Assembly: GCF_014193285.1 (NCBI RefSeq)
Contig: NZ_JACHZE010000014.1
Coordinates: forward strand, 17,185 to 81,184
Direction of reading: 5' to 3'
From: Atlantibacter sp. RC6
Lineage (GTDB): Bacteria; Pseudomonadota; Gammaproteobacteria; Enterobacterales; Enterobacteriaceae
Length of the DNA stretch: 64,000 nucleotides
This document shows, in pieces, positions 9,690 to 19,980 of this stretch. The position numbers were made by a program, and so were the translations under genes. The notes below the pieces were generated by a model. It did not search any database. It saw only the letters and a list, made by a program, of their open reading frames with translations, and had not been told where the DNA came from. Within the stretch, counting starts at the first letter, position 1, and every line of letters starts with the position of its first letter.

Positions 9690-10940
9690 ATGTCTCTTGC
9701 AAAAGCCTCAGTGTGGACGGCAGCGTCCACGCTTATCAAGATTGCTGCCGGTTTGCTGGTGATCAAACTGCTGGCGGTGGCGTTCGGCCCGGAAGGGGTC
9801 GGGCAGGCAGGAAACTTTCGTCAGCTCATCACTGTATTAGGCGTTCTGGCGGGTGCCGGGATTTTTAATGGCGTCACTAAGCTGGTGGCCCAGCATCATG
9901 ACGATGCTGAACAGCTAAGGCAGGTGACCGGCACGTCGTCGGCGATGGTGTTAGGGTTTTCCACGCTCTTGGCAATCATTTTTTTGCTGGCTGCTCAGCC
10001 CATCAGCATGGGTTTGTTTGGGCATGATCGCTACCAGAGCGTGGTGCGAATGGTGGCCTTTATCCAGATGGGGATCGCCTGGGCCAACCTGACGCTGGCA
10101 ATCCTGAAAGGCTTTCGCGATGCGCGCGGTAATGCGCTCTCGCTGATTATCGGCAGTATCACTGGCGTTGCAGCCTGGTATCTGTGTTATCGCCTCGGCG
10201 GCTACGAAGGCGCTTTGCTGGGATTGGCGCTGGTGCCTGCGCTGGTGGTTTTCCCGGCGTTGTGGATGCTGAAACAGCGTGAGCATGTGCCCTTGGGTTA
10301 TCTGAAACCACGCTGGAACAGCCCTCTCGCCAGACAGCTGTCGAAGTTTACCCTGATGGCGTTAATCACGTCGGTTACGCTGCCCGTAGCCTATGTGATG
10401 ATGCGCAACCTGATGGCGACGCAGTACAGCTGGGATGAAGTCGGCATCTGGCAAGGCGTGAGCACCATCTCCGATGCCTATCTGCAATTCATTACCGCCA
10501 CGTTCAGCGTCTGGCTGCTGCCCACCCTGTCGCGGCTAACCGCCAAACAAGACATCACCCGTGAGGTGGTGCGTTCGCTGAAGTTTGTGCTTCCGGCGGT
10601 GGCCGCGGCGAGCTTATCGGTCTGGCTGTTACGCGACGTCGCTATCTGGCTGCTGTTCTCGGCAAAATTTAGCGCAATGCGCGATCTGTTTGCCTGGCAA
10701 CTGGTGGGCGATGTGCTGAAAGTGGGCGCTTACGTTTTTGGTTATCTGGTTATCGCTAAAGCGTCGCTGCGCTTTTATATCCTGGCGGAGCTCAGCCAGT
10801 TTGCACTGCTGACCGGGTTCTCCCGCTGGCTTATCCCTGCCCACGGCGCGCTGGGGGCGGCACAGGCATACATGGCCACGTATATCGTTTATTTCACCTT
10901 ATGTTGCGGCGTATTTTTACTCTGGCGCAGGAAAGCATGA
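9690..10940 (+). CDS. wzxE: ECA lipid III flippase
   Basis: Inner-membrane flippase that moves undecaprenyl-linked ECA trisaccharide to the periplasmic face (MOP/PST superfamily). The 416 residues equal the E. coli length, with about twelve hydrophobic segments spread along the chain. The start at 9690 ([29 protein letters not shown]) lies two bases after the wecE stop. Its 3' end overlaps wecF by four bases (ATGA). Family assignment rests on the N-terminal block and the position between wecE and wecF. Confidence 0.95.
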   Translation: MSLAKASVWTAASTLIKIAAGLLVIKLLAVAFGPEGVGQAGNFRQLITVLGVLAGAGIFNGVTKLVAQHHDDAEQLRQVTGTSSAMVLGFSTLLAIIFLLAAQPISMGLFGHDRYQSVVRMVAFIQMGIAWANLTLAILKGFRDARGNALSLIIGSITGVAAWYLCYRLGGYEGALLGLALVPALVVFPALWMLKQREHVPLGYLKPRWNSPLARQLSKFTLMALITSVTLPVAYVMMRNLMATQYSWDEVGIWQGVSTISDAYLQFITATFSVWLLPTLSRLTAKQDITREVVRSLKFVLPAVAAASLSVWLLRDVAIWLLFSAKFSAMRDLFAWQLVGDVLKVGAYVFGYLVIAKASLRFYILAELSQFALLTGFSRWLIPAHGALGAAQAYMATYIVYFTLCCGVFLLWRRKA

Positions 10941-12013
10941 ACCCGTTAATTCATATTCTGGGGTCGGATATTCCCCACCATAACCAAACCGTCCTGCGCT
11001 TTTTCAATGATGAATTAGCGCCGCTGGGGCCACTCGCCCGGCGCTTTATGGTGGTTTCGCAGGATGCGTCATTGCAAAGCCAGTATCCCGCGCTGGAAAT
11101 TACGCGTTATCCCACTAAAAAAGCGCTCAGCGCTGCGGTTATCGCGCTGGCGCGTAGCGATCGCGCGCAGCGTTTTTTCTTCCACGGGCAGTTTAATGCG
11201 CCGCTGTGGATAGCCTTGTTGACCGGCGGGCTAAAATCTTCGCAGGTGAGCTGGCATATCTGGGGGGCCGATCTGTACCAGGCGTCGCGCAGCCTCAAGT
11301 TTCGGCTGTTTTATTTCCTGCGCCGGCTGGCGCACAAGCGCGTGGGACACGTATTTGCCACACGCGGCGACCTGAATTACTTTCATCAGCGTAATCCTGC
11401 GGTGCCGGGTTCGCTGCTCTACTTCCCTACCCGTATGGACCCGGCGCTCAACACGTTGGAAAAGGCGCCCGCGACGGGTAAATTGACCATTCTGGTAGGA
11501 AACTCCGGCGACAGGAGTAATGAGCACATTGCGGCGCTGAAGGCGGTGCACCAGCAGTTTGGCGATAACGTAGACGTGATTGTGCCGATGGGGTATCCGG
11601 CTAACAATCAGGCCTACATTGCGGAAGTCGAGCAGGCCGGGGCGTCGCTGTTCAGCGCTGACCATCTGCACATTCTGCGTGAGCAGATGGCGTTTGACGA
11701 TTATCTCGCCCTGCTGCGTCGCTGCGATCTGGGCTATTTTATCTTTGCTCGCCAGCAGGGTATCGGCACGCTGTGCCTGTTGATTCAGGCCGGAATCCCC
11801 TGTGTGCTGAGCCGTCAAAACCCGTTCTGGCAAGATATGACGGAGCAGCATCTGCCGGTTTTGTTCACCGACGATATACTTAACGAAACGGTCATTCGCG
11901 AAGCGCAGCGTCAGCTCGCCCTGGTGGATAAAACAACCATCGCCTTCTTCCGGCCCGGCTATATTACTGGCTGGCATCAGGCGTTACGCGTGGCGGCGGG
12001 AGAAGCATCATGA
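10937..12013 (+). CDS. wecF: TDP-Fuc4NAc:lipid II Fuc4NAc transferase
   Basis: Glycosyltransferase (GT56) that adds Fuc4NAc to lipid II to complete the ECA repeat; also called rffT. I choose ATG 10937 ([20 protein letters not shown]), which overlaps the wzxE stop and aligns with the E. coli N-terminus. That gives 358 residues against 359. An upstream in-frame ATG at 10901 would add 12 residues inside wzxE and is not supported. Conserved blocks include [36 protein letters not shown] and [16 protein letters not shown]. Confidence 0.96.
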   Translation: MNPLIHILGSDIPHHNQTVLRFFNDELAPLGPLARRFMVVSQDASLQSQYPALEITRYPTKKALSAAVIALARSDRAQRFFFHGQFNAPLWIALLTGGLKSSQVSWHIWGADLYQASRSLKFRLFYFLRRLAHKRVGHVFATRGDLNYFHQRNPAVPGSLLYFPTRMDPALNTLEKAPATGKLTILVGNSGDRSNEHIAALKAVHQQFGDNVDVIVPMGYPANNQAYIAEVEQAGASLFSADHLHILREQMAFDDYLALLRRCDLGYFIFARQQGIGTLCLLIQAGIPCVLSRQNPFWQDMTEQHLPVLFTDDILNETVIREAQRQLALVDKTTIAFFRPGYITGWHQALRVAAGEAS

Positions 12014-13371
12014 GCCTTTTGCAGTTTAGCGGCCTGTTTATCGTCTGGCTGTTGGCGACGCTGTTTATTACCACCACCACCTGGTTTGAATTCCGCCGGG
12101 TGCGGTTTAATTTCAATATCTTCTTCTCGCTGCTGTTCCTGCTGACCTTTTTTTTCGGCTTTCCGTTTACCGCCTTACTGGTGTTTCGCTTTGACGTCGC
12201 CGTGGTGCCCGCGGAGGTGCTGCTACAGGCGCAGCTCGCTGCCGCGTGTTTCTATGGCATCTATTATGTGACCTATAAAACGCGGCTCAGGCCGCAGGGC
12301 AATGGGCGCGCGCGCCAGTTGTTCTCGGTAAATCGCGTTGAGGCGCAGTTGACGTGGATGCTGCTGATGGCGATCGCGCTGGTTAGTGTGGGCATCTTCT
12401 TTATGCACAACGGCTTTTTGCTGTTTCGCCTGCACGCCTACAGCCAGATATTTTCCAGCGAAGTCTCCGGCGTGGCCCTGAAGCGCTTCTTCTACTTTTT
12501 TATCCCGGCGATGCTGGTGATCTACTTCCTGCGTCAGAGCGTCCAGGCGTGGCTATTTTTCCTCGTGGTGACCGTGGGGTTCGGTTTGCTGACCTACGCC
12601 ATCGTCGGCGGAACGCGCGCCAATATCATTATCGCCTTCGCGATCTTTTTGTTTATCGGCATTATTCGCGGCTGGATATCCCTGTGGATGCTGGCGGCGG
12701 CAGGGGCGATGGGCATCGTCGGGATGTTCTGGCTGGCCCTCAAGCGCTATGGGCTGGATGTCCGCGGTGATGAAGCGTTTTACACCTTTCTCTACCTGAC
12801 CCGCGACACCTTCTCGCCGTGGGAGAACCTGGCGCTGCTGCTACAAAACTACGACAACATTGATTTCCAGGGGCTTGCGCCCATCGCGCGCGATTTTTAT
12901 GTCTTTATTCCTACCTGGCTATGGCCAGACAGACCCGGTATCGTGCTCAACTCGGCGAACTACTTTACCTGGGAAGTGTTGAACAACCACTCCGGGCTGG
13001 CCATTTCGCCGACGCTGATCGGTTCGCTGGTGGTGATGGGCGGCGTGTGGTTTATTCCGCTGGGCGCGGTGGTGGTCGGGCTGATTATCAAATGGTTTGA
13101 CTGGCTTTATCAGCACGGTATTAGCGAAACCAATCGCTACAAGGCCGCGATTTTGCAGAGTTTCTGCTTTGGGGCCATCTTTAATATGATTGTGCTGGCT
13201 CGTGAAGGCCTCGATTCGTTTGTTTCACGCGTGGTGTTTTTTATGGTGATATTCGGCGCCTGTTTGCTGATCGCCAAATTACTGTACTGGATGTTGGAAA
13301 GTGCCGGGTTGATTCGTGGCAGGGTCCGTTCACTATCAGGGCGTTTTCCGCCTGGTCACAATCTCGGATAA
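12010..13371 (+). CDS. wzyE: ECA polymerase WzyE
   Basis: Polytopic inner-membrane polymerase that joins ECA repeat units in the periplasm, with chain length set by WzzE. The 453 residues compare with 450 in E. coli. There are many hydrophobic segments and a large periplasmic loop containing [30 protein letters not shown]. The start ATG at 12010 overlaps the end of wecF by four bases. The C-terminal tail ([18 protein letters not shown]) is basic. There is no sequence sign of damage. Confidence 0.95.
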   Translation: MSLLQFSGLFIVWLLATLFITTTTWFEFRRVRFNFNIFFSLLFLLTFFFGFPFTALLVFRFDVAVVPAEVLLQAQLAAACFYGIYYVTYKTRLRPQGNGRARQLFSVNRVEAQLTWMLLMAIALVSVGIFFMHNGFLLFRLHAYSQIFSSEVSGVALKRFFYFFIPAMLVIYFLRQSVQAWLFFLVVTVGFGLLTYAIVGGTRANIIIAFAIFLFIGIIRGWISLWMLAAAGAMGIVGMFWLALKRYGLDVRGDEAFYTFLYLTRDTFSPWENLALLLQNYDNIDFQGLAPIARDFYVFIPTWLWPDRPGIVLNSANYFTWEVLNNHSGLAISPTLIGSLVVMGGVWFIPLGAVVVGLIIKWFDWLYQHGISETNRYKAAILQSFCFGAIFNMIVLAREGLDSFVSRVVFFMVIFGACLLIAKLLYWMLESAGLIRGRVRSLSGRFPPGHNLG

Positions 13372-13379
13372 GGAAGCAG

Positions 13380-14120
13380 ATGACTGACGACAATAATGCG
13401 CCGCGTTATAACTTGCGTGGGCTGAATTTGCTCGGTTGGCGTGATAAACAACATGCCCTCAATTATCTCTATGCGCATGGACAGCTTAAATATGGGACGC
13501 TGGTGGCCATCAACGCCGAGAAGATGCTCACCATCAACGACGATACAGAGGTCAGGGCGCTGATTGAGGCGGCAGAGTACAAGTACGCGGATGGCATCAG
13601 CGTCGTGCGTTCGGTACGCAGAAAATATCCTCAGGCGCAGATATCCCGCGTGGCGGGGGCAGACCTGTGGGAAGCTTTAATGGCGCGTGCCGGGCAGGAG
13701 GGGACTCCGGTGTTTCTGGTCGGTGGAAAACCCCATGTGCTGAACGAAACGGTCAGCCAACTGCGGCAGCGGTGGCAGGTCAACGTGGTCGGCGCACAGG
13801 ATGGCTATTTCCCCCCGGAAGCGCGTCAGGCGCTGTTTGAACGGATCCGCGACAGCGGCGCGAAAATCATCACGGTGGCGATGGGCTCGCCACGCCAGGA
13901 AATTTTCATGCGCGACTGCCGAAAGGTGTTTCCGGATGCGCTGTATATGGGCGTCGGCGGCACCTATGACGTTTTCACCGGCCATGTGAAGCGCGCGCCG
14001 AAAGCGTGGCAGCGTCTGGGGCTGGAGTGGCTATACCGTCTGCTCTCCCAGCCCAGCCGTATTACCCGCCAGCTCCGTTTACTGCGCTATCTCGCCTGGC
14101 ATTACACCGGCAAGTTATAA
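13380..14120 (+). CDS. wecG: UDP-ManNAcA transferase
   Basis: Transfers ManNAcA from UDP-ManNAcA to lipid I, making ECA lipid II (WecG/TagA/CpsF family, GT26); also called rffM. The 246 residues equal the E. coli length. Family blocks are [61 protein letters not shown] and [18 protein letters not shown]. The start ATG at 13380 is preceded by AAGGAAG. It is the last gene of the operon. Confidence 0.96.
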   Translation: MTDDNNAPRYNLRGLNLLGWRDKQHALNYLYAHGQLKYGTLVAINAEKMLTINDDTEVRALIEAAEYKYADGISVVRSVRRKYPQAQISRVAGADLWEALMARAGQEGTPVFLVGGKPHVLNETVSQLRQRWQVNVVGAQDGYFPPEARQALFERIRDSGAKIITVAMGSPRQEIFMRDCRKVFPDALYMGVGGTYDVFTGHVKRAPKAWQRLGLEWLYRLLSQPSRITRQLRLLRYLAWHYTGKL

Positions 14121-14126
14121 CCTCTC

Positions 14127-14151
14127 CACGGCGGAACTTCCCTCCGCCGTG
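14127..14151 (+). terminator. Inverted repeat after wecG, possible operon end
   Basis: The 9-bp stem CACGGCGGA (14127-14135) with TCCGCCGTG (14143-14151) begins seven bases after the wecG stop. The T-tract only follows about 18 bases later, so intrinsic termination is uncertain. It may instead protect the 3' end. Confidence 0.5.
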
Positions 14152-14352
14152 CTGCCACTTCCTCAAGATTTTTTTCTACTTCTCAACATTTTTTTAATCT
14201 GTCATTTGCCATTTTGGAAAATTTAGGAAACCATGCGCGGGTTTTAGCGCCTGATCTTCACGTCCGTGAGGGTGGGTGGCGATTAACCCTATGGCATGAC
14301 CCATAACAATAACCGGCGCAGCCGGAGCAACACATCACAACACAGAGGATTT

Positions 14353-15738
14353 ATGGCAGAGAAAAAACCAGAGCTTCAGCGCGGGCTGGAGTCTCGACAT
14401 ATCGAACTTATCGCCCTCGGGGGCACGATTGGCGTTGGCTTGTTTATGGGCGCGGCGAGTACCCTGAAGTGGGCGGGCCCATCGGTACTGCTGGCGTACA
14501 TTATCGCTGGCCTGTTTGTCTTTTTTATCATGCGCTCTATGGGCGAAATGCTGTTTCTGGAGCCGGTAACCGGTTCGTTCGCCGTCTACGCGCACCGCTA
14601 CATGAGCCCGTTCTTTGGTTATCTGACGGCCTGGTCGTACTGGTTTATGTGGATGGCGGTGGGGATATCGGAAATCACCGCGATTGGGGTTTACGTCCAG
14701 TTCTGGTTCCCGGAGATGGCCCAGTGGATACCGGCGTTAATCGCAGTCGGGCTGGTGGCGCTGGCAAATCTGGCGGCGGTGCGGTTGTACGGTGAAATCG
14801 AGTTCTGGTTCGCCATGATTAAAGTCACCACCATTATCGTGATGATCGTAATTGGCCTGGGCGTGATTTTCTTTGGCTTCGGCAACAGTGGCCAGGCGGT
14901 CGGCTTCTCGAATCTGACGGAACACGGTGGATTCTTTGCGGGCGGCTGGAAGGGCTTCTTAACCGCGCTGTGCATTGTGGTAGCGTCATACCAGGGCGTG
15001 GAGCTGATCGGCATTACCGCCGGTGAAGCGAAAAATCCCCAGGTCACGTTACGTAGCGCCGTCAGCAAAGTGCTGTGGCGTATTTTGATTTTCTATGTGG
15101 GCGCGATTTTCGTTATCGTCACGCTGTTTCCATGGGATCAAATTGGCAGCAACGGCAGCCCCTTTGTCCTGACCTTCGCCAAAATCGGTATTACCGCCGC
15201 AGCGGGCATCATTAACTTTGTGGTACTCACGGCGGCGCTCTCGGGCTGCAACAGCGGCATGTATAGCTGTGGACGTATGCTTTACGCCCTGGCCAATAAC
15301 CGCCAGTTGCCATCGATGGTAGGTAAAGTCTCGAAAAACGGCGTTCCGGTCGTCGGCGTGGCGATTTCTATCGCTATCCTGCTGATTGGCTCCTGCCTGA
15401 ACTACATCATCCCGAATCCGCAGCGCGTGTTTGTTTATGTCTATAGCGCCAGCGTATTGCCGGGCATGGTGCCGTGGTTTGTGATCCTGATTAGCCAGCT
15501 GCGCTTTCGCCAGGTGCATCGCCAGGCGCTGGCGAGCCATCCTTTCCGCTCAATGCTTTTCCCGTGGGCGAACTATTTGACGATGACGTTCCTGATTTGC
15601 GTGCTTATCGGCATGGGATTCAATGAAGATACTCGCATGTCCCTGATTGTCGGGGCGCTATTCCTGGCGCTGGTATCGGCGGTGTACACGTTATTCGGCT
15701 TCAATCGACACAATTCACTGCCTAAAGTGGAGAGATAA
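14353..15738 (+). CDS. yifK: APC-family amino acid permease YifK (threonine/serine)
   Basis: Inner-membrane amino-acid:cation symporter of the APC family with about twelve membrane segments. In E. coli and Salmonella it is a threonine/serine transporter (also named ThrP). The start at 14353 ([24 protein letters not shown]) has AGAGGA just upstream and gives 461 residues, the E. coli length. The open frame continues 19 codons upstream, but that part is low-complexity and unsupported. The family motif [11 protein letters not shown] in the first membrane helix and the [19 protein letters not shown] block are intact. In relatives the mRNA is a target of the small RNA GcvB and of Lrp control; I did not identify those sites here. 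Confidence 0.96.
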   Translation: MAEKKPELQRGLESRHIELIALGGTIGVGLFMGAASTLKWAGPSVLLAYIIAGLFVFFIMRSMGEMLFLEPVTGSFAVYAHRYMSPFFGYLTAWSYWFMWMAVGISEITAIGVYVQFWFPEMAQWIPALIAVGLVALANLAAVRLYGEIEFWFAMIKVTTIIVMIVIGLGVIFFGFGNSGQAVGFSNLTEHGGFFAGGWKGFLTALCIVVASYQGVELIGITAGEAKNPQVTLRSAVSKVLWRILIFYVGAIFVIVTLFPWDQIGSNGSPFVLTFAKIGITAAAGIINFVVLTAALSGCNSGMYSCGRMLYALANNRQLPSMVGKVSKNGVPVVGVAISIAILLIGSCLNYIIPNPQRVFVYVYSASVLPGMVPWFVILISQLRFRQVHRQALASHPFRSMLFPWANYLTMTFLICVLIGMGFNEDTRMSLIVGALFLALVSAVYTLFGFNRHNSLPKVER

Positions 15739-15840
15739 GCGACAAAGTGCGCAAAGCATAACCAAACGCGCATTTTCTTAAAAAAAGCACTAGACAGCAG
15801 GGCGCGAAGTCCGTAGTATCCCCCTCCGCAACGGCGCTAC

Positions 15841-15917
<77 letters not shown>

Positions 15918-15973
15918 TTTAAATGAGGCGCTTGAGCGGTGAAGTAGAACAAAGCGCGTAAAGATTTGCAGTG

Positions 15974-16049
15974 GTGGCTATAGCTCAGTTGGTAGAGCCC
16001 TGGATTGTGATTCCAGTTGTCGTGGGTTCGAGTCCCATTAGCCACCCCA
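15974..16049 (+). tRNA. hisR: tRNA-His (GTG)
   Basis: Cloverleaf with acceptor GTGGCTA / TAGCCAC, anticodon GTG at 16007-16009, T-loop GGTTCGAGTCC and encoded CCA. The extra G at position -1 needed by histidyl-tRNA synthetase is the G at 15973, just before the listed start. Confidence 0.97.
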
Positions 16050-16064
16050 TTATTTAGTGGCGAT

Positions 16065-16151
16065 GCGAAGGTGGCGGAATTGGTAGACGCGCTAGCTTCA
16101 GGTGTTAGTGTCTTAACGGACGTGAGGGTTCAAGTCCCTCTCTTCGCACCA
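16065..16151 (+). tRNA. leuT: tRNA-Leu (CAG)
   Basis: 87-base class II tRNA with a long variable arm, acceptor GCGAAGG / TCTTCGC, anticodon CAG at 16099-16101, T-loop GGTTCAAGTCC and encoded CCA. Confidence 0.97.
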
Positions 16152-16189
16152 CAACTGAATTGAACTAAAAATTCAAAAAAGCAGTAATT

Positions 16190-16266
16190 CGGCGAGTAGC
16201 GCAGCTTGGTAGCGCAACTGGTTTGGGACCAGTGGGTCGGAGGTTCGAATCCTCTCTCGCCGACCA
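16190..16266 (+). tRNA. proM: tRNA-Pro (TGG)
   Basis: 77-base cloverleaf with acceptor CGGCGAG / CTCGCCG, anticodon TGG at 16224-16226, T-loop GGTTCGAATCC and encoded CCA. It is the last gene of the tRNA operon and is followed by a terminator. No integrase or duplicated 3' end lies beside any of the four tRNAs. Confidence 0.97.
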
Positions 16267-16272
16267 ATTTAG

Positions 16273-16300
16273 AACCCCGCTTCGGCGGGGTTTTTTCTTT
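16273..16300 (+). terminator. Intrinsic terminator of the tRNA operon
   Basis: An 8-bp stem, AACCCCGC with GCGGGGTT, closes a TTCG tetraloop and is followed by a T-rich run, seven bases after proM. Confidence 0.95.
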
Positions 16301-16369
16301 TCTGTTTCCCTTCAATTTTCTTATGCTTATCCATCACTGTCGCAGAATAGCAACGATAAACGCTGTGCT

Positions 16370-16387
16370 TGTCGTTAATATGCGACA
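16370..16387 (+). promoter_or_regulatory. GlrR-type binding site 1 upstream of glmZ
   Basis: TGTC (16370-16373), ten bases, then GACA (16384-16387): a perfect match to the TGTC-N10-GACA site described for GlrR, the sigma-54 activator of glmY and, in many enterobacteria, glmZ. It lies about 205 bases upstream of the glmZ 5' end. The 16267-16583 gap holds no credible protein gene, only this control region. Confidence 0.8.
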
Positions 16388-16432
16388 CCTAATTCATTGA
16401 AAAATAAAATAAAGGCAATATCAGCGCCGTAA

Positions 16433-16450
16433 TGTCTCTGACTGGCGACA
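16433..16450 (+). promoter_or_regulatory. GlrR-type binding site 2 upstream of glmZ
   Basis: A second perfect TGTC-N10-GACA (TGTC 16433-16436, GACA 16447-16450), centred 63 bases (six helical turns) downstream of site 1 and about 142 bases upstream of the glmZ start. Two such perfect sites in one short intergenic region make chance unlikely. Confidence 0.82.
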
Positions 16451-16556
16451 GATAAACCGCGTTCAGATCACATTCTTAGTCCTGTGACGGTTGTTTTCAT
16501 GCAGCTAACTCGCTGAATAATAGCGCCTGTTTTCGGAACATTTAACGCTGCGTACC

Positions 16557-16579
16557 TGGCACAGAATGTGCAATAATAT
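16557..16579 (+). promoter_or_regulatory. Overlapping sigma-54 and sigma-70 promoters of glmZ
   Basis: TGGCAC (16557-16562) with GG at 16558-16559, and GC at 16570-16571 in TGTGCA, have the 12-base GG-to-GC spacing of sigma-54 promoters. The GC lies about 13 bases before the glmZ 5' end. A sigma-70 type -10, TAATAT (16574-16579), overlaps it. Such dual promoters are established for glmZ in some Enterobacteriaceae; the E. coli gene relies on sigma-70. Confidence 0.78.
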
Positions 16580-16583
16580 TTGC

Positions 16584-16781
16584 GTAGATGCTCATTCCAT
16601 CTCTTATGTTCGCCGCAGGCTTCATAAACCCAGGAATGATGCAGAGCCGTTTAACGGTGCTTATCGTCCACCGAGAGATGTCGCTAACGCCTCATCAAAC
16701 ACCATGGACATAACGTTGAGTGAAGCACCTCTTTGTTGTCACAGACCTCTTTAACACCTGCCAACTGGCAGGTGTTTTTTT
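16584..16781 (+). ncRNA. glmZ: Small RNA GlmZ
   Basis: Hfq-dependent small RNA that base-pairs with glmS mRNA and raises glucosamine-6-phosphate synthase; it is cleaved by RNase E with adaptor RapZ and protected by the decoy GlmY. The sequence starts GTAGATGCTCATTCCATCTC and keeps the long E. coli blocks, including TGCAGAGCCGTTT and CACCATGGACATAACGTTGA. It also keeps the glmS-pairing segment GTTGAGTGAAGCACC (about 16714-16728). It ends in a terminator hairpin, AACACCTGCC / GGCAGGTGTT, with a T-tract. The gene lies next to hemY as in E. coli, but aslA/aslB, which separate it from proM in E. coli, are missing. Confidence 0.95.
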
Positions 16782-16800
16782 ATCTGCGCTTTAAAGCGAT

Positions 16801-16837
16801 GTAGAAAAGAAATCGCCTTCCCGTCTGAGAAGGCGAT
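16801..16837 (-). terminator. Intrinsic terminator of the hemCDXY operon
   Basis: On the minus strand, ATCGCCTTC and GAAGGCGAT (16812-16820 / 16829-16837) form a 9-bp stem followed by a T-rich stretch (TTCTTTTCTAC), ten bases past the hemY stop. Confidence 0.8.
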
Positions 16838-16846
16838 AGAGGAGGG

Positions 16847-18043
16847 TTACTGCGGAGGATTGTTTTGCAGCGTCAGCATCAGGCCGTCGCGGCGCATTTG
16901 CGCGGCTTCTTCCGGCTGATGCAGTCTGTCCAGCACATCGGCGAGCCTGGCGTAGTCAAACGCATCAGGCCGCTGTTTTAACGCCGCGCGAAACGCGATG
17001 CTCGCTTCCTGCCATTCGCCATGCTTCATCAGCAACTGGCCCAGGGTACTCCACAATAACGGGCGATCGCCCTGGGTTTTAATTTGCTGGCGCAGCGCTT
17101 TTTCAAGCTGTTCCGGATTGCCGGTTTTCAGGCGCGGCATCAGCATCACCAGGCGCTCATCGTACTGACGTTTCAGGCCATCCAGAATGATGGTCTGAGC
17201 GGTATCGTGATCGTCACATTCGATAAGATGCTCTGCCATCGCCACCTGAAGCGCGGTTTGTTGACGCGTCTTACGGCTTTGGTTTTGCCACCATGCTTTC
17301 AGACCGTCGCTGCCCTGTTCGGCGCGCGCCTGATCCATCAGCCCGATCCACGCCTGCTGCTGTAGCGCATCGCGATGAGCGTCGTCCGCTACCTGCGCTT
17401 TGTGCATCGACGGCAGGATATCCAGCAACGAATTCCACGCGCCGGTGCGCACATAGGCTTGCTCCGCCAGGCGCAGCACTTCCGGATGACGTGGGGTCAC
17501 TTCCAGCAGCCTGTCAACGCCGTGACGCGCCGCGTGATTTTCATTACGCGCCAGTTGCAACCGTACCCGGGTGATCTCTACCGGGATTTGATCGCCGTCG
17601 GCCAGTTCCGCCGCGCGCTCCAGGTGCTGATTGGCGCGAATCTCATCGCCGCGCTGCTGCGCCGCTTCCGCCGCCAGCAAGTAGTTCACCACCGGCTGTT
17701 CGGCATGGTCGGCGTTTTTCGACATCAGCTTTTCAACCTGCTGATAGTCGCCTTCCGCCAGTTTCAACAAGGCCTGGCTGGTTTGCTTACGGGCGCGATT
17801 GCGTTTACGGCCCAGGAACCAGCCGCGGGTGCGTGCGCCGGTGCGGAACAGTCGTCGCAGGATCCACTCGATCGCAAACAGCACTACCAGCGCCAGGATC
17901 AAAATGATCGCTAACCCGGTGACGCTGGTTTCGATGTTCCAGTTGTCGGTCTGGATCAAGACATAGCCCTGGTGACCGGCGATCATCGGCCCCACGACGA
18001 TCCCTGCCATCAGCAGCAGGAAAAGCAACAGTACTTTTACCAT
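16847..18043 (-). CDS. hemY: HemY, TPR protein of the haem operon
   Basis: Inner-membrane protein with two N-terminal membrane segments (about residues 2-24 and 40-62) and a cytoplasmic tetratricopeptide-repeat region from about residue 95 (for example NYLLAAEAAQQRGDEIRANQHLERAAEL). Its role linked to haem synthesis is not settled; the E. coli name is historical and it is not the Gram-positive HemY oxidase. The ATG complementary to 18041-18043 gives 398 residues as in E. coli. It overlaps the hemX stop, and a GTG just before it would add one residue. It is the last gene of hemCDXY. Confidence 0.94.
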   Translation of the reverse strand: MVKVLLLFLLLMAGIVVGPMIAGHQGYVLIQTDNWNIETSVTGLAIILILALVVLFAIEWILRRLFRTGARTRGWFLGRKRNRARKQTSQALLKLAEGDYQQVEKLMSKNADHAEQPVVNYLLAAEAAQQRGDEIRANQHLERAAELADGDQIPVEITRVRLQLARNENHAARHGVDRLLEVTPRHPEVLRLAEQAYVRTGAWNSLLDILPSMHKAQVADDAHRDALQQQAWIGLMDQARAEQGSDGLKAWWQNQSRKTRQQTALQVAMAEHLIECDDHDTAQTIILDGLKRQYDERLVMLMPRLKTGNPEQLEKALRQQIKTQGDRPLLWSTLGQLLMKHGEWQEASIAFRAALKQRPDAFDYARLADVLDRLHQPEEAAQMRRDGLMLTLQNNPPQ

Positions 18044-19221
18044 CACTGTTCTCCCTGTGCCGGTTCAGGTGCCGCAGGCGCTTCGCCAGGGGCGGCATCT
18101 GGCGATACGGCGGCAGGCTGCGCCAGCAGATTACGCACCCGGGTCTGCATCAGTTTTTCCAGAATCGGCTGGCTTTGCAGGGTCTCCGGCACATCCATGG
18201 TGATGTTTTGCTGGCTTAACGCATCCAGCGTATCAAGAAAGCCTTTAGTGGTGGCGTCGTCAGTGTCGTAATAGGCGCGCACCCAGGTCGATACGTTATC
18301 CAGCGATTGCTTGTAAGTTTCATTCTGATGGCGCGGTACCGCCTGCGCAGCCACTAACAGCCGCGAACGGATGTTCTCGCGCAGGTAGATATCCTGATTG
18401 GGCGCCAGCAGCGGAACAGCGGTGTCATCGCGGCGGCGAATAGTAATGAAGCTGTCCATAAAGTTATGCCAGCTCTTCACCAGGTTTTGACGCCATTCGG
18501 TCACGGTGCTGGAAAGCTCGGTACCGTCGCTATCCATGGGCGCGGAATCATTGTCGTTATCCGCCAGGCGCAGATTATCGACCTGATTAGCCAGTTGGTT
18601 CAGCTTCAGGATGATGCCGTCATAATCCACCTGCGACACCGCAGACAGGGTGGCGATATCATCGGTAATGGCGCGACGGGCGGTAATCAGGCTCGGATCG
18701 TTCATATCCGCGAGGCTGGCATCGGCACTTTTCAGCAGCGCGGCGGCGGTGGTGACATCCTGATCGCTCCACAGTTTGCGGCCAGCCAGTTTCACCAGGA
18801 AATCCGATTGCGCCAGCAGCCAGGTTTTGGCGTCGGTTCCGGAGATGGTGGCAACTTTTTGCTGCACTTCATCCAGCTGGCGGGTCAGGTTTTCCTGCTC
18901 GCGTTTCGCCGCATCCAGCGCGCCTGCCTGCTGTTTAATGGTGTTTTCCAGATCGGTTTTCTGGGATTGCTGCTGCTGTTGCAGCGCAGTCAGCTGGCCT
19001 TCCAGTGCTTCAAGCGTGGCAGCCTGGTTAGCGGACTGATGTTTGCCCCAGCTATATAGCCCTACGCCCGCGGCCAGCGCAATGGCGATTGCCACCGCGC
19101 TTAAGGCCAGCGCGGTATTGATTTTACGGTCTTTTTTCTCGGGTTGTTGAGGCGGGGAGGTGATTTCCACCGTATCCCTGTTTTCTTCAGGCACAGTTGA
19201 GGCGTTTTGTTGTTCCGTCAT
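18043..19221 (-). CDS. hemX: HemX, membrane protein of the haem operon
   Basis: Single-pass inner-membrane protein. A short cytoplasmic N-terminus is followed by a membrane helix at about residues 35-57 ([22 protein letters not shown]), then a glutamine-rich coiled coil ([18 protein letters not shown]) and a periplasmic domain. It was once labelled a uroporphyrinogen-III methyltransferase, but no SAM-binding motif is visible and the function is unproven. The 392 residues compare with 393 in E. coli. The C-terminus is rich in Ala, Pro and Glu and less conserved. Confidence 0.93.
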   Translation of the reverse strand: MTEQQNASTVPEENRDTVEITSPPQQPEKKDRKINTALALSAVAIAIALAAGVGLYSWGKHQSANQAATLEALEGQLTALQQQQQSQKTDLENTIKQQAGALDAAKREQENLTRQLDEVQQKVATISGTDAKTWLLAQSDFLVKLAGRKLWSDQDVTTAAALLKSADASLADMNDPSLITARRAITDDIATLSAVSQVDYDGIILKLNQLANQVDNLRLADNDNDSAPMDSDGTELSSTVTEWRQNLVKSWHNFMDSFITIRRRDDTAVPLLAPNQDIYLRENIRSRLLVAAQAVPRHQNETYKQSLDNVSTWVRAYYDTDDATTKGFLDTLDALSQQNITMDVPETLQSQPILEKLMQTRVRNLLAQPAAVSPDAAPGEAPAAPEPAQGEQ

Positions 19222-19242
19222 TATGGCTTCCCATTATGAGAG

Positions 19243-19980
19243 TTATTGCAACACGCGCAGCAGCGCATCGTTGTCAGCATTATCGGCGACGGTAATGTCC
19301 AGCCAGCCCAGTTCCCGGGCGAGGGTCGCCAAACGTTCGCTGACGACAATCAGTCGGCAACGAAGTAACCAGTTTGTTTGATACCAGGGCGGGATCAGCG
19401 TAAACAGGCGCTTGAGCATTTCTCCGCTGGTTACCACCAGCGTATCCACGCCGCGCTGCTGCCAGCGGTGCGCTTCTTCCGTCCCATCATAGTATTTGTC
19501 ATTACGTTGATAACATTCACAAAACGTCACGCTGACGCCGCGTTTTGCCAGCGTTTCGCCGATCAATTCGCGCCCGCCGTTGCCGCGCAACAGTACCGCG
19601 CGCTTGCCTGCAACGTTTTGTAATTCTGGTAATTGTAGCAACACTTCGCTGATTTCCCGGTCACGCGGATAATTAACCGTGAGCCCGCTGGCGGTATGCA
19701 GCGCAAGCGCCGTGGTGCGACCAATGGCAAAAGCCTGTACTTGCGGCCATGCGCGATGGTGCTGTCGCAGCGTAGCCGCCGCATGCGATACGGCGTGTTG
19801 TGAAAGGGCGAACAGGAGATCGTCAGGCGACAGGGACGCCAGCAGATCCGGCAGAGCCGACAGCTCGCGTCCGGGAGAAAACTCGATCAGCGGTAAACTC
19901 CAGGCGACCTTTCCCTGCGCGCGCAAGCGGCTTACCAGTTCTTCTCCCGCGGGGGAGGGACGGGTCACCAGGATATTCAT
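19243..19980 (-). CDS. hemD: Uroporphyrinogen-III synthase
   Basis: Cyclises hydroxymethylbilane, with inversion of ring D, to uroporphyrinogen III, the branch point to haem, sirohaem and cobalamin. The 245 residues compare with 246 in E. coli. It starts [20 protein letters not shown], typical of the family, and contains the two-lobe signature near [19 protein letters not shown] and [12 protein letters not shown]. It overlaps the hemC stop by four bases (ATGA on the minus strand), so translation is probably coupled. The family is poorly conserved; context adds weight. Confidence 0.96.
   Translation of the reverse strand: MNILVTRPSPAGEELVSRLRAQGKVAWSLPLIEFSPGRELSALPDLLASLSPDDLLFALSQHAVSHAAATLRQHHRAWPQVQAFAIGRTTALALHTASGLTVNYPRDREISEVLLQLPELQNVAGKRAVLLRGNGGRELIGETLAKRGVSVTFCECYQRNDKYYDGTEEAHRWQQRGVDTLVVTSGEMLKRLFTLIPPWYQTNWLLRCRLIVVSERLATLARELGWLDITVADNADNDALLRVLQ

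Noticed and set aside
11231..11977. 248-codon open frame antisense to wecF
   Set aside because: No ribosome-binding site or family likeness; a by-product of the high-GC sense gene.
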